From Pseudomonas piscis (GTDB taxonomy: Bacteria; Pseudomonadota; Gammaproteobacteria; Pseudomonadales; Pseudomonadaceae): a stretch of 64,000 nucleotides of DNA. The position numbers were made by a program, and so were the translations under genes. The notes under the pieces were generated by a model, which was not told the origin of the DNA, did not search any database, and saw only the letters and a program-made list of their open reading frames with translations. The DNA lies in the NCBI RefSeq assembly GCF_009380155.1, contig NZ_WHUV01000004.1, positions 248,001 to 312,000 of the forward strand, read 5' to 3'. Shown piece by piece: positions 42,175 to 50,473 of this stretch. Position 1 is the stretch's first letter. Every line of letters begins with the position of its first letter.

Positions 42175-42744
42175 ATGATGCGTTTCGTTGTCACTCTTCT
42201 AGCCGGCCTGCTCTTGGTCGGCTGCGCCACGTCCCGGGACGATTCGTTGGCGCCCAAGACTGCTAGCCATGTCGAACTCAAGCGCTACCAGGGGACCTGG
42301 TACGAGTTGGCGCGCCTGCCGATGTACTTCCAGCGCAATTGCGCGCAATCCGAAGCCCGCTACACCCTGTTGCCGGATGCGACGATGGCGGTGCTCAACC
42401 GCTGCCTGACCCCGGAATGGAAGTGGGAAGAAGCCCGAGGCACCGCCACGCCCCAGGTGCCGGGCCAGACCGACAAGCTCTGGGTGCGCTTCGACAACTG
42501 GTTCACGCGCTTGCTGCCGGGAGTGGCCAAGGGTGAGTACTGGGTGCTTTACGTCAGCGATGACTACAAGACGGCGATCGTCGGCAACCCTAACCGGCGC
42601 TACCTGTGGCTGCTGTCGCGGACCAAGGAAGTCAACGAGACGGTACGCGAGGAGTTGCTGAGCAAGGCACGCCAGCAGGGCTACGACACCACGCGCTTGA
42701 TCTGGCGGGTCTCGGACTCGGCCATGGCCAAGACTTCCAAGTAG
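42175..42744 (+). CDS. blc: Blc-like outer-membrane lipocalin
   Basis: A 189-residue lipoprotein with lipobox LVGC (Cys near residue 16) and a single lipocalin beta-barrel. SCR1 is KRYQGTWYELARLPMYFQRNC; SCR2 is WVLYVSDDYKTAIVGNPNRRYLWLLSRT; SCR3 is the C-terminal Arg region. E. coli Blc binds lysophospholipids at the outer membrane. Two adjacent ATG codons (42175, 42178) are both possible starts. Confidence 0.92.
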   Translation: MMRFVVTLLAGLLLVGCATSRDDSLAPKTASHVELKRYQGTWYELARLPMYFQRNCAQSEARYTLLPDATMAVLNRCLTPEWKWEEARGTATPQVPGQTDKLWVRFDNWFTRLLPGVAKGEYWVLYVSDDYKTAIVGNPNRRYLWLLSRTKEVNETVREELLSKARQQGYDTTRLIWRVSDSAMAKTSK

Positions 42745-42823
42745 TCCGGTTTCATCGAGGCGGGGCCCGCTGTGGCAAGAGCACCGTTGGCGAGATGCCG
42801 TGCTGATCAGGAACCTGGCTCAT

Positions 42824-42840
42824 GGCCCGCAAGGCGGGCC
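42824..42840. terminator. Hairpin between convergent blc and hutF
   Basis: GGCCCGC / GCGGGCC with an AAG loop, 80 nt after blc and 26 nt after the end of hutF. It has no T-tract on either side, so termination is tentative. Confidence 0.35.
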
Positions 42841-42865
42841 TGGTGGTTGGCCGGGCCGCCGGGAC

Positions 42866-44230
42866 TCAGCCCAGCAAGTCGCGCAGGACCTGGGCGAAGG
42901 CCCGGCTGCTGGTTTCCTCTGCGGCATGTCGACCGTCGCGCACCACCCAGCGCCCGCCAACCATCACATCCCGTACCTGGCGATCGCCACCGGCGAACAA
43001 CCAGCGGTTGAGAATCCCGTCGGCATTGGCGGTGGCCAGGTAAGGGTCGTTGCCGTCGAGCACCAGCCAGTCGGCGCGGTTGCCCACCGCCAGCGTGCCG
43101 ATCGCTTGCCCCAGGGCCTGGGCGCCACCATCCAGGGCCGCGTCGTAGAGGGTGCGGCCGACCATGGGCTGGCCTGCCCGGTACAGGCGATTGCGGCGCT
43201 GATCCCGCAGGCGCTGGCCATATTCCAGCCAGCGCAATTCCTCCACCACGCTCAACGAGACATGGCTGTCGGAACCGATGCCCAGGCGGCCGCCCTGGGC
43301 CAGGAAATCCACTGCGGGGAAGATACCGTCGCCCAGGTTGGCCTCGGTGGTCAGGCACAGGCCGGCGATGGCCCGGCTCCTGGCCATGAGGCTGACTTCC
43401 TCGGGGTTGGCATGGGTGGCGTGGACCAGGCACCAGCGCTGGTCCACCGCGACGTTTTCATATAGCCACTGCAAGGGCCGGCGGCCACTCCAGGCCAGGC
43501 AGTCATCGACTTCCTTCTGTTGCTCGGCAATGTGGATATGCACCGGGCAGTCCGGGTCGCTGGCGGCCAGCACTTCGCTGATCTGCTGTGGCGTGACTGC
43601 GCGCAGCGAGTGGAAGCACAGGCCCAGGTGCTGGTTGGCTTGTCCGGCCAGCAGGGGACGTAGCTGCTGTTGCAGCTTGAGGTAGTGCTCGGTGCTGTTG
43701 ATGAAGCGGCGCTGGCCGTCGTTGGGCGCCTGGCCACCGAAGCCCGAATGGCTGTACAGCACCGGTAGCAGGGTCAGGCCGATGCCGGTGTCGGTGGCGG
43801 CCTGGCTGATCCGGCGCGACAGCTCTGCAGGGTCGGCGTAGGCCTGGCCGTCGGTGTCGTGGTGCACGTAGTGGAATTCGGCCACCGAGGTGTAGCCGGC
43901 CTTGAGCATTTCGATGTACAGCTGGCGGGCGATGACTTCCAGTTGCTCGGGGCTGATCCTGCCCACCAGGCGGTACATCAGGTCGCGCCAGGTCCAGAAG
44001 CTGTCATTGGGGTTGCCGGCCACTTCCGCCAGGCCGGCCATGGCCCGCTGGAAGGCATGGGAGTGCAGGTTGGGCATCCCCGGCAACAGTGGGCCCTTGA
44101 GTCGTTCCGCACCCTCTGCGCCAGCGTTGGCCTGGATGTGGCTCAGCTGGCCGTCGGCATCGACTTCAAGACGTACATCATTGGCCCATCCGTCAGGCAG
44201 CAGCGCGCGTTCGGCAAAGAAGGCGGACAT
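42866..44230 (-). CDS. hutF: HutF, formimidoylglutamate deiminase
   Basis: A 454-residue amidohydrolase-superfamily enzyme converting N-formimino-L-glutamate to N-formylglutamate and ammonia, the fourth step of the five-step hut route used by Pseudomonas. Metal-binding motifs are LPGMPNLHSHAFQRAMAG (HxH), LCFHSLRAV, VHIHIAEQQKEVDDC and IGSDSHVSLS. ATG 44230 (MSAFFAERALLPDG) is the family start; the frame stays open upstream across hutC but is antisense there. It is transcribed divergently from hutC across a HutC operator. Confidence 0.96.
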   Translation of the reverse strand: MSAFFAERALLPDGWANDVRLEVDADGQLSHIQANAGAEGAERLKGPLLPGMPNLHSHAFQRAMAGLAEVAGNPNDSFWTWRDLMYRLVGRISPEQLEVIARQLYIEMLKAGYTSVAEFHYVHHDTDGQAYADPAELSRRISQAATDTGIGLTLLPVLYSHSGFGGQAPNDGQRRFINSTEHYLKLQQQLRPLLAGQANQHLGLCFHSLRAVTPQQISEVLAASDPDCPVHIHIAEQQKEVDDCLAWSGRRPLQWLYENVAVDQRWCLVHATHANPEEVSLMARSRAIAGLCLTTEANLGDGIFPAVDFLAQGGRLGIGSDSHVSLSVVEELRWLEYGQRLRDQRRNRLYRAGQPMVGRTLYDAALDGGAQALGQAIGTLAVGNRADWLVLDGNDPYLATANADGILNRWLFAGGDRQVRDVMVGGRWVVRDGRHAAEETSSRAFAQVLRDLLG

Positions 44231-44257
44231 GGTTCGAGTACCCCATTGTGTGTTATT

Positions 44258-44267
44258 TGTATATACA
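44258..44267. promoter_or_regulatory. HutC operator between hutF and hutC
   Basis: TGTATATACA is a perfect palindrome with the TGTA-N2-TACA form of the known HutC site. The palindromic context extends to 44273 (TACATATACA). It lies 28 nt upstream of the hutF start and about 100 nt from hutC, so it can control hutF and autoregulate hutC. Confidence 0.8.
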
Positions 44268-44368
44268 TATACAGACGTTTGCCTGCCCGGTAAACTCCGG
44301 CAAGCTAGGCTTTCGTCGCCAGGCGTCGACCGACCCTGACCACTTTCACCGACCCTCAAGGATTTCCC

Positions 44369-45118
44369 GTGCCGACCCCGACTGCCAACTCGCCGCTGGC
44401 CGCCCACCTGAGCGATAGTCCGGCGCCCTTGTATGCCCGCGTCAAACAGATGATCACCCAGCAGATCGAGAGCGGAAACTGGCCGCCGCACTATCGCGTG
44501 CCCTCGGAAAGCGAACTGGTCAGCCAGCTGGGCTTCAGCCGCATGACCATCAACCGTGCGCTGCGCGAGATGACCGCCGAAGGCATGCTGGTGCGCATGC
44601 AGGGCGTGGGTACCTTCGTCGCCGAGCCCAAGACCCAGTCGGCATTGTTCGAGGTGCACAACATCGCCGACGAGATCGCCTCCCGCGGTCATCGCCACAC
44701 CTGCCAGGTCATCACCCTGGGCGAGGAGGCCGCCGGTTCCGAGCGGGCCCTGGCCCTGGACATGCGCGAAGGGCAGAAGGTCTTCCATTCGCTGATCGTG
44801 CATTTCGAGAACGACATCCCGGTGCAGATCGAGGATCGCTTCGTCAACGCCCTGGTGGCGCCGGAATACCTCAAGCAAGACTTCACCCTGCAAACGCCCT
44901 ATGCCTACCTGTCCCAGGTCGCGCCCCTGACCGAGGGCGAGCATGTGGTGGAGGCGATCCTCGCCGAACCTGAAGAATGCAAGTTGCTGCAGATCGAGCG
45001 TGGCGAACCCTGCCTGCTGATCCGCCGCCGCACCTGGTCCGGGCGCCAGCCGGTGACCGCCGCGCGGCTGATCCACCCCGGTTCCCGTCATCGCCTCGAA
45101 GGACGCTTTCACAAATGA
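44369..45118 (+). CDS. hutC: HutC, GntR-family repressor of hut genes
   Basis: A 249-residue regulator starting at GTG with an AGGA site 7 nt upstream. The N-terminal winged HTH is RVPSESELVSQLGFSRMTINRALREMTAEGMLVRMQGVGTFVA (residues about 42-85). A UTRA ligand domain follows (about 100-240) and binds urocanate in the family; urocanate releases the DNA. It overlaps hutD by 4 nt (ATGA). Confidence 0.96.
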   Translation: MPTPTANSPLAAHLSDSPAPLYARVKQMITQQIESGNWPPHYRVPSESELVSQLGFSRMTINRALREMTAEGMLVRMQGVGTFVAEPKTQSALFEVHNIADEIASRGHRHTCQVITLGEEAAGSERALALDMREGQKVFHSLIVHFENDIPVQIEDRFVNALVAPEYLKQDFTLQTPYAYLSQVAPLTEGEHVVEAILAEPEECKLLQIERGEPCLLIRRRTWSGRQPVTAARLIHPGSRHRLEGRFHK

Positions 45119-45687
45119 TCCGGTCTAGCCTGCTACGCGCCGCCGACTATCCACGCATGCCCTGGAAGAGCGGCGGCGGCAGTACCGAGGAAATCACCCG
45201 GGACAGCGGGGCTGGCCTGGAAGGCTTCGGCTGGCGCCTGTCGATCGCCGACATCGGTGAATCCGGCGGTTTCTCCAGCTTCGCCGGCTACCAGCGGGTC
45301 ATCACCGTGCTGCAGGGCGCTGGCATGCAGCTTTGCGTGGATGGCCAGGATGTGCGCCCGTTGCTGCCCCTGGACCCCTTTGCCTTCAGTGGCGCCAGCC
45401 AGGTCAACTGCACCCTGCTGGACGGCGCCATCCGGGACTTCAACCTGATCTACAGCCCCGAGCGCTATGTGGCGCGGCTGCAGTGGTTCGATGGCCAGCA
45501 GCGCTTCTTCAGCCAGGCCCATACGGTGCTGGTGTTCAGTGCCGCCGAACAGGCCTGGGTCGATGTGGCCGGCGCTGCGGTCCAGGCCCTGGGCCGCTAC
45601 GATTGCCTGCGCCTGGACGACAATGCCGGCCTGCTGGAAATCGCCCTCGACGGGCGCTGCTGCGTGATCGAGCTCACCAGTATCTGA
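45115..45687 (+). CDS. hutD: HutD family protein
   Basis: A 190-residue cupin-fold protein with WKSGGGSTEEITRD, the HutD signature, followed by GFGWRLSIADIGESGGFSSFAGYQRVITVLQG. No enzymatic activity is known. Work in P. fluorescens proposed a governor role that limits hut expression; that is from memory. It is translationally coupled to hutC. Confidence 0.95.
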   Translation: MIRSSLLRAADYPRMPWKSGGGSTEEITRDSGAGLEGFGWRLSIADIGESGGFSSFAGYQRVITVLQGAGMQLCVDGQDVRPLLPLDPFAFSGASQVNCTLLDGAIRDFNLIYSPERYVARLQWFDGQQRFFSQAHTVLVFSAAEQAWVDVAGAAVQALGRYDCLRLDDNAGLLEIALDGRCCVIELTSI

Positions 45688-45835
45688 GTCATCCTTGCTG
45701 GCGGGCCAGGGCGTGGCCTGCCAGCTTCCCTTCTGGTCTCCATCACTCTTCTATCCGTGCTTCGGCCTCCTGCTCGAGGCGGCTGGCCCTTGTCCGTTCC
45801 CGGGGGCGGTCCCTGTTCCTGACGGCGCACCAATC

Positions 45836-45881
45836 TGTTACCGAATGCCCCAGCAGCGGGCAAAACCTGCCTCTGGTAACA
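45836..45881. promoter_or_regulatory. Long-spaced inverted repeat upstream of the hutU promoter
   Basis: TGTTACC (45836-45842) and GGTAACA (45875-45881) are exact inverse halves 32 nt apart. They lie about 115-160 nt upstream of the sigma-54 promoter, where an enhancer-binding protein would bind. TTACC/GGTAA half-sites have been reported for CbrB as I recall, and CbrB activates hut genes; both points need confirmation. Apart from this, the promoter and the HutC site, the 411-nt gap 45688-46098 shows nothing recognisable. Confidence 0.45.
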
Positions 45882-45995
45882 ACCAGCGGGAGCGTCGATT
45901 GATACCCGAGGGAAAATTCATTCAAGGCCGAGGAGCCCGATCTAGAAGGTTTCCAGGCTTTTTTCGGTGATTGTTCCAGGTGGCTTGGACAGAGT

Positions 45996-46011
45996 TGGCC
46001 GCTTGATTGCA
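45996..46011 (+). promoter_or_regulatory. Sigma-54 promoter of hutU
   Basis: TGGCCGCTTGATTGCA has TGGC at -24, TTGCA at -12 and 10 nt between GG and GC. The predicted start is near 46022, inside the HutC operator. The leader to hutU would be about 77 nt. Confidence 0.8.
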
Positions 46012-46017
46012 TATGCT

Positions 46018-46027
46018 TGTATGTACA
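46018..46027. promoter_or_regulatory. HutC operator at the hutU start site
   Basis: TGTATGTACA, within a longer near-palindrome CTTGTATGTACAAG (46016-46029), has the TGTA-N2-TACA form. It covers the predicted sigma-54 start point, so HutC would block polymerase loading or open-complex formation. Confidence 0.8.
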
Positions 46028-46098
46028 AGTAAATATGTGTGCGTAAGAGTCGATGCCATCCTCTTCGCACCTTGGGCTCATCGTCGAGGAGGTTTTCC

Positions 46099-47781
46099 GT
46101 GGCTGACAACAAATTCACCAAATACCGGAACGTAGAAATCCGTGCCCCGCGTGGCAACAAGCTGACCGCCAAGAGCTGGCTGACCGAAGCGCCGCTGCGC
46201 ATGCTGATGAACAACCTCGATCCGGAAGTCGCCGAGAACCCCAAGGAGCTGGTGGTCTACGGCGGCATTGGGCGCGCGGCGCGCAACTGGGAGTGCTACG
46301 ACAGGATCGTCGAGAGCCTCACCCACCTGAATGACGACGAGACCCTGCTGGTGCAGTCCGGCAAGCCGGTCGGCGTGTTCAAGACCCACGCCAACGCCCC
46401 ACGCGTGCTGATCGCCAACTCCAACCTGGTGCCGCATTGGGCCAACTGGGAACACTTCAACGAACTGGATGCCAAGGGCCTGGCCATGTACGGCCAGATG
46501 ACCGCCGGCAGCTGGATCTACATCGGCAGCCAGGGCATCGTCCAGGGCACCTACGAAACCTTCGTCGAAGCCGGTCGCCAGCACTACGGCGGCAGCCTCA
46601 AGGGGCGCTGGGTACTGACTGCGGGCCTGGGCGGCATGGGTGGCGCCCAGCCACTGGCCGCGACCCTGGCCGGCGCCTGCTCGTTGAACATCGAATGCCA
46701 GCAGAGCCGCATCGACTTCCGCCTGAGCAGCCGTTATGTCGACGAGCAAGCCAAGGACCTGGACGACGCCCTGGCGCGTATCGCCAAGTACACCGCCGAA
46801 GGCAAGGCGATCTCCATCGCCCTGCTGGGCAACGCCGCCGAAATCCTGCCTGAACTGGTCAAGCGGGGCGTGCGCCCGGACATGGTCACCGACCAGACCA
46901 GCGCCCACGACCCGCTCAACGGTTACCTGCCGGCTGGCTGGAGCTGGGAGCAGTACCGCGATCGCGCACAGACCGAACCGGCTGCCGTGGTGAAAGCCGC
47001 CAAGCAATCGATGGCCGTGCACGTGCAAGCCATGCTCGACTTCCAGAAGCAGGGCATCCCGACCTTCGACTATGGCAACAACATCCGCCAGATGGCCAAG
47101 GAAGAGGGCGTGGCCAACGCCTTCGACTTCCCGGGCTTCGTCCCGGCCTACATCCGCCCGCTGTTCTGCCGTGGCATCGGCCCGTTCCGCTGGGCGGCGC
47201 TGTCCGGCGATCCGCAGGACATCTACAAGACCGACGCCAAGGTCAAGGAACTGATCCCGGACGACGCCCACCTGCACAACTGGCTGGACATGGCTCGCGA
47301 GCGCATCAGCTTCCAGGGCCTGCCGGCGCGTATCTGCTGGGTCGGCCTGGGCCAGCGCGCCAAGCTGGGCCTGGCATTCAACGAAATGGTCCGGCGCGGT
47401 GAGCTGTCGGCACCGATCGTCATCGGCCGCGACCACCTGGACTCCGGTTCGGTGTCCAGCCCGAACCGTGAAACCGAATCGATGCAGGACGGTTCCGATG
47501 CCGTGTCCGACTGGCCGCTGCTCAACGCCCTGCTCAATACCGCCAGTGGCGCGACCTGGGTTTCCCTGCATCACGGCGGCGGCGTCGGCATGGGCTTCTC
47601 CCAGCACTCGGGCATGGTCATCGTCTGCGACGGCAGCGATGAAGCCGCCGAGCGTATCGCTCGCGTCCTGACCAACGATCCGGGCACCGGCGTGATGCGC
47701 CATGCCGATGCCGGTTACCAGATCGCCATCGACTGCGCCAGGGAGCAGGGCCTGAACCTGCCGATGATCACCGGCAAGTGA
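46099..47781 (+). CDS. hutU: HutU, urocanate hydratase
   Basis: A 560-residue NAD-dependent enzyme converting urocanate to imidazolonepropionate. It shows LVVYGGIGRAARNWECYDRIV, YIGSQGIVQGTYETF with the NAD site, LTAGLGGMGGAQPLAATLAG, and DHLDSGSVSSPNRETE. It starts at GTG 46099 with a strong GAGGAGG site; 20 open codons upstream overlap the operator and are not coding. It is the first gene of the main hut operon. Confidence 0.97.
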   Translation: MADNKFTKYRNVEIRAPRGNKLTAKSWLTEAPLRMLMNNLDPEVAENPKELVVYGGIGRAARNWECYDRIVESLTHLNDDETLLVQSGKPVGVFKTHANAPRVLIANSNLVPHWANWEHFNELDAKGLAMYGQMTAGSWIYIGSQGIVQGTYETFVEAGRQHYGGSLKGRWVLTAGLGGMGGAQPLAATLAGACSLNIECQQSRIDFRLSSRYVDEQAKDLDDALARIAKYTAEGKAISIALLGNAAEILPELVKRGVRPDMVTDQTSAHDPLNGYLPAGWSWEQYRDRAQTEPAAVVKAAKQSMAVHVQAMLDFQKQGIPTFDYGNNIRQMAKEEGVANAFDFPGFVPAYIRPLFCRGIGPFRWAALSGDPQDIYKTDAKVKELIPDDAHLHNWLDMARERISFQGLPARICWVGLGQRAKLGLAFNEMVRRGELSAPIVIGRDHLDSGSVSSPNRETESMQDGSDAVSDWPLLNALLNTASGATWVSLHHGGGVGMGFSQHSGMVIVCDGSDEAAERIARVLTNDPGTGVMRHADAGYQIAIDCAREQGLNLPMITGK

Positions 47782-47814
47782 CACTCCGGCGGTTCGCCGC
47801 CAGGACCAGGGAAG

Positions 47815-47844
47815 GAGCCGCCGCACCTCGCAGTGCGGCGGTTC
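47815..47844. other. Intergenic hairpin after hutU
   Basis: A 12-bp GC-rich stem (47815-47826 / 47833-47844, core CCGCCGCAC/GTGCGGCGG, one G-U) with a 6-nt loop and no T-tract. It may stabilise the hutU mRNA end or partly attenuate read-through to the permease gene. Confidence 0.45.
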
Positions 47845-47898
47845 GGTCCATGTAGCAGAGCTTTGACATGACAAGAATCCCCCGGGAGAACAATAACG

Positions 47899-49362
47899 AT
47901 GTCCACGGCCAGTGATAGCTCCAAACCCCTGATCGAGCGGCGGTCGATCAACTACATTCCCGAAGCCGAACGCCACGGCAAGCTCTACAGCCAGTTCACC
48001 CTGTGGCTGGGCGCCAACCTGCAGATCACCGCCATCGTCACCGGCGCCCTGGCCGTGGTGCTGGGCGGCGACGTGTTCTGGTCGTTGATCGGCCTGTTCG
48101 TCGGCCAGTTGCTGGGCGGCGGCGTCATGGCCCTGCATGCCGCGCAAGGACCCAAGCTCGGCCTGCCGCAGATGATCTCCAGCCGGGTGCAGTTCGGCGT
48201 CTACGGCGCGGCGATCCCGATCGTGCTGGTATGCCTGATGTACCTGGGCTTCACCGCCACCGGCACGGTGCTGTCCGGCCAGGCCCTGGGCCAGCTGTTC
48301 GGCGTCAGCGACAGCCTCGGCATCCTGATCTTCGCCAGCGTCATCGTCCTGGTCACCGTGCTCGGCTACCGGGTCATCCATTTCATCGGCCGGGTCGCCA
48401 GCGTCATCGGCGTCATTGCCTTCGTCTACCTGTTCAGCCGCCTCATGGGCCAGACCGATGTCGGCGCGCTCCTGGAGATCCGTCACTTCAGCTGGGCAAG
48501 CTTCCTGCTGGCGGTATCCCTCGCCGCTTCCTGGCAGATCGCCTTCGGCCCCTACGTGGCCGACTATTCGCGCTACCTGCCGAGCAAGACGTCCTCGGTG
48601 AAGACCTTCCTCGCCGTGGGCGCCGGCTCGGTGATCGGCGCCCAGGTAGCGATGATCCTCGGTGTGTTCGCCGCGGCCATGGCCAACGGGCAGTTCGCCG
48701 GGCGTGAAGTGGCCTACATCGTCGGCCTCAGTGGCAGTGGCGCCACCGCAGCGCTGCTGTACTTCAGCATCGCCTTCGGCAAGATCACCATCTCGACGCT
48801 GAACTCCTACGGCAGCTTCATGTGCATCGCCACCATCATCAGCGGTTTCCGTGGCCACCTGGAGGTGACGCGCCTGCAGCGCCTGGTGTTCGTGCTGGTC
48901 ATCGTCGGCGCCGCGACCCTGATCGCCTTGCTCGGCCAGCATTCGTTCCTGGGAGCATTCAAGTCCTTCATCCTGTTCCTGCTGGCTTTCTTCACCCCCT
49001 GGAGCGCGGTGAACCTGGTGGACTACTACTGCATCACCCGCGAGAACTACGACGTGCCGGCGCTGGCCGATCCCAATGGCCGCTATGGCCGGTGGAACAT
49101 GCTGGGCATCAGCGTCTATGTGATCGGCGTGCTGGTACAGCTGCCGTTCATCAGCACCAAGTTCTATACCGGGCCGCTGGTGGAGGTACTGGGTGGCGTG
49201 GATATCTCCTGGATCATCGGCCTGGTGGTGCCGGCGGCGCTGTACTACGTCTGTGCCAGGAAATGGCATGGTGCGGTGCCCGAAAAACTGATCCTGCCGC
49301 CCGAGCAGGACGCCGCCAATGAACAAGAAGTCGCTGGGACCCGCCGCGCCGCTGCGGTGTGA
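47899..49362 (+). CDS. NCS1-family permease, probable urocanate/histidine-pathway transporter
   Basis: A 487-residue inner-membrane protein with 12 helices of the cytosine/purine/allantoin permease family: ERRSINYIPEAERHGKLYSQFTLWLGANLQI near the N-terminus, GQLLGGGVMALHAAQGPKLGLPQMISSRVQFGVYG and PWSAVNLVDYYCITRENYDVPAL late. Its place between hutU and hutXWV suggests it imports a hut substrate; a urocanate transporter (HutTu) has been described in the hut locus of P. fluorescens SBW25, and I infer this is its counterpart. Cytosine or uracil transport cannot be excluded by sequence. Confidence 0.85.
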   Translation: MSTASDSSKPLIERRSINYIPEAERHGKLYSQFTLWLGANLQITAIVTGALAVVLGGDVFWSLIGLFVGQLLGGGVMALHAAQGPKLGLPQMISSRVQFGVYGAAIPIVLVCLMYLGFTATGTVLSGQALGQLFGVSDSLGILIFASVIVLVTVLGYRVIHFIGRVASVIGVIAFVYLFSRLMGQTDVGALLEIRHFSWASFLLAVSLAASWQIAFGPYVADYSRYLPSKTSSVKTFLAVGAGSVIGAQVAMILGVFAAAMANGQFAGREVAYIVGLSGSGATAALLYFSIAFGKITISTLNSYGSFMCIATIISGFRGHLEVTRLQRLVFVLVIVGAATLIALLGQHSFLGAFKSFILFLLAFFTPWSAVNLVDYYCITRENYDVPALADPNGRYGRWNMLGISVYVIGVLVQLPFISTKFYTGPLVEVLGGVDISWIIGLVVPAALYYVCARKWHGAVPEKLILPPEQDAANEQEVAGTRRAAAV

Positions 49363-49436
49363 GTCCGATTGGACGTGGACAGGGCTGGATGCCTCTTGAC
49401 TGCCGTAAGCCAACCCATGTTTAGGAGCGCCACATA

Positions 49437-50402
49437 ATGAAAAAACACAAGACCCTGCTGACCACGTTGTTGTCCATGGGCCTTCTGGCTGCGTCCGGCG
49501 CCCAGGCGGCTGGCTGGTGCGAGTCGGGCAAGCCGGTGAAGTTCGCTGGCTTGAACTGGGAAAGCGGCATGCTGCTCACCGATGTCCTGCAGTTCGTCCT
49601 GGAGAAGGGCTACGGCTGCAAGACCGATAGCCTGCCGGGCAACTCCATCACCATGGAGAACGCCCTGGGCAGCAACGACATCCAGGTCTTCGCCGAAGAA
49701 TGGGTAGGGCGCAGCGAGGTTTGGAACAAGGCCGAGAAGGCCGGCAAGGTGGTCGGCGTCGGCGCGCCGGTGGTGGGCGCCGTCGAAGGTTGGTACGTGC
49801 CGCGCTATGTGATCGAGGGCGATGCCAAGCGCAAGCTCGAGGCCAAGGCCCCGGACCTGAAGAACGTCGCCGACCTGGCCAAGTACGCCAGTGTCTTCAA
49901 GGACCCGGAAGAGCCGGCCAAGGGCCGCTTCTACAACTGCCCGGCCGGCTGGACCTGCGAGCTGGACAACAGCGAGATGCTCAAGGGCTACGGCCTGGAA
50001 AACAGCTACACCAACTTCCGCCCCGGCACCGGCCCGGCCCTGGATGCCGCAGTGCTGTCGAGCTACAAGCGCGGCGAGCCGATCCTGTTCTACTACTGGA
50101 CGCCAACCCCGCTCATGGGCCAGGTGGACGTGGTCAAGCTGGAGGAGAAACCCGGCGTCGACAAGAGCGTGAGCATCAAGGTCGGCCTGTCCAGGACCTT
50201 TCACGACGAAGCCCCGGAGCTGGTGGAGGTACTGGCCAAGGTCAACCTGCCGATCGACCTGCTCAACCAGAACCTGGCGCGCATGACCAAGGAGCGCATC
50301 GAGTCGCCGAAACTGGCGAAAACCTTTCTCAAGGAACATCCTGAGGTCTGGCACGCCTGGGTGAGCGAAGAGGCCGCCAGGAAGGTCGACGCGGCCCTGT
50401 AG
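49437..50402 (+). CDS. hutX: HutX, periplasmic binding protein of histidine ABC importer
   Basis: A 321-residue secreted protein (signal peptide MKKHKTLLTTLLSMGLLAASGAQA) of the glycine-betaine/choline-binding ProX/OpuAC fold: FAGLNWESGMLLTDVLQFVLEKGYG at the start and EPILFYYWTPTPLMGQ in the ligand region, with aromatic residues available for a cation-pi cage. Cys27 and Cys61-type residues may form disulfides. It is the first gene of hutXWV. Ligand histidine is inferred from context. Confidence 0.9.
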   Translation: MKKHKTLLTTLLSMGLLAASGAQAAGWCESGKPVKFAGLNWESGMLLTDVLQFVLEKGYGCKTDSLPGNSITMENALGSNDIQVFAEEWVGRSEVWNKAEKAGKVVGVGAPVVGAVEGWYVPRYVIEGDAKRKLEAKAPDLKNVADLAKYASVFKDPEEPAKGRFYNCPAGWTCELDNSEMLKGYGLENSYTNFRPGTGPALDAAVLSSYKRGEPILFYYWTPTPLMGQVDVVKLEEKPGVDKSVSIKVGLSRTFHDEAPELVEVLAKVNLPIDLLNQNLARMTKERIESPKLAKTFLKEHPEVWHAWVSEEAARKVDAAL

Positions 50403-50473
50403 GTCGGGCCTCTGCGGCGGCCCTGGAGGTCGCCGGAAGCTGGACTACAACCTCCTTTGATCGAGAGTTTCCT

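Noticed and set aside
42866..45112. hutF extended by nearly 300 codons through hutC
   Set aside because: The extension is antisense to the clear hutC gene and passes through the HutC operator; the family start is at 44230.
45695..45970. 91-codon ORF in the hutD-hutU gap
   Set aside because: It overlaps the TTACC/GGTAA repeat of the control region, has no ribosome site and unbiased codon use.
46078..49413. 1111-codon ORF antisense to hutU and the NCS1 permease
   Set aside because: It spans two real genes and the gap between them, is H/D/Q-rich and has no recognisable domain.
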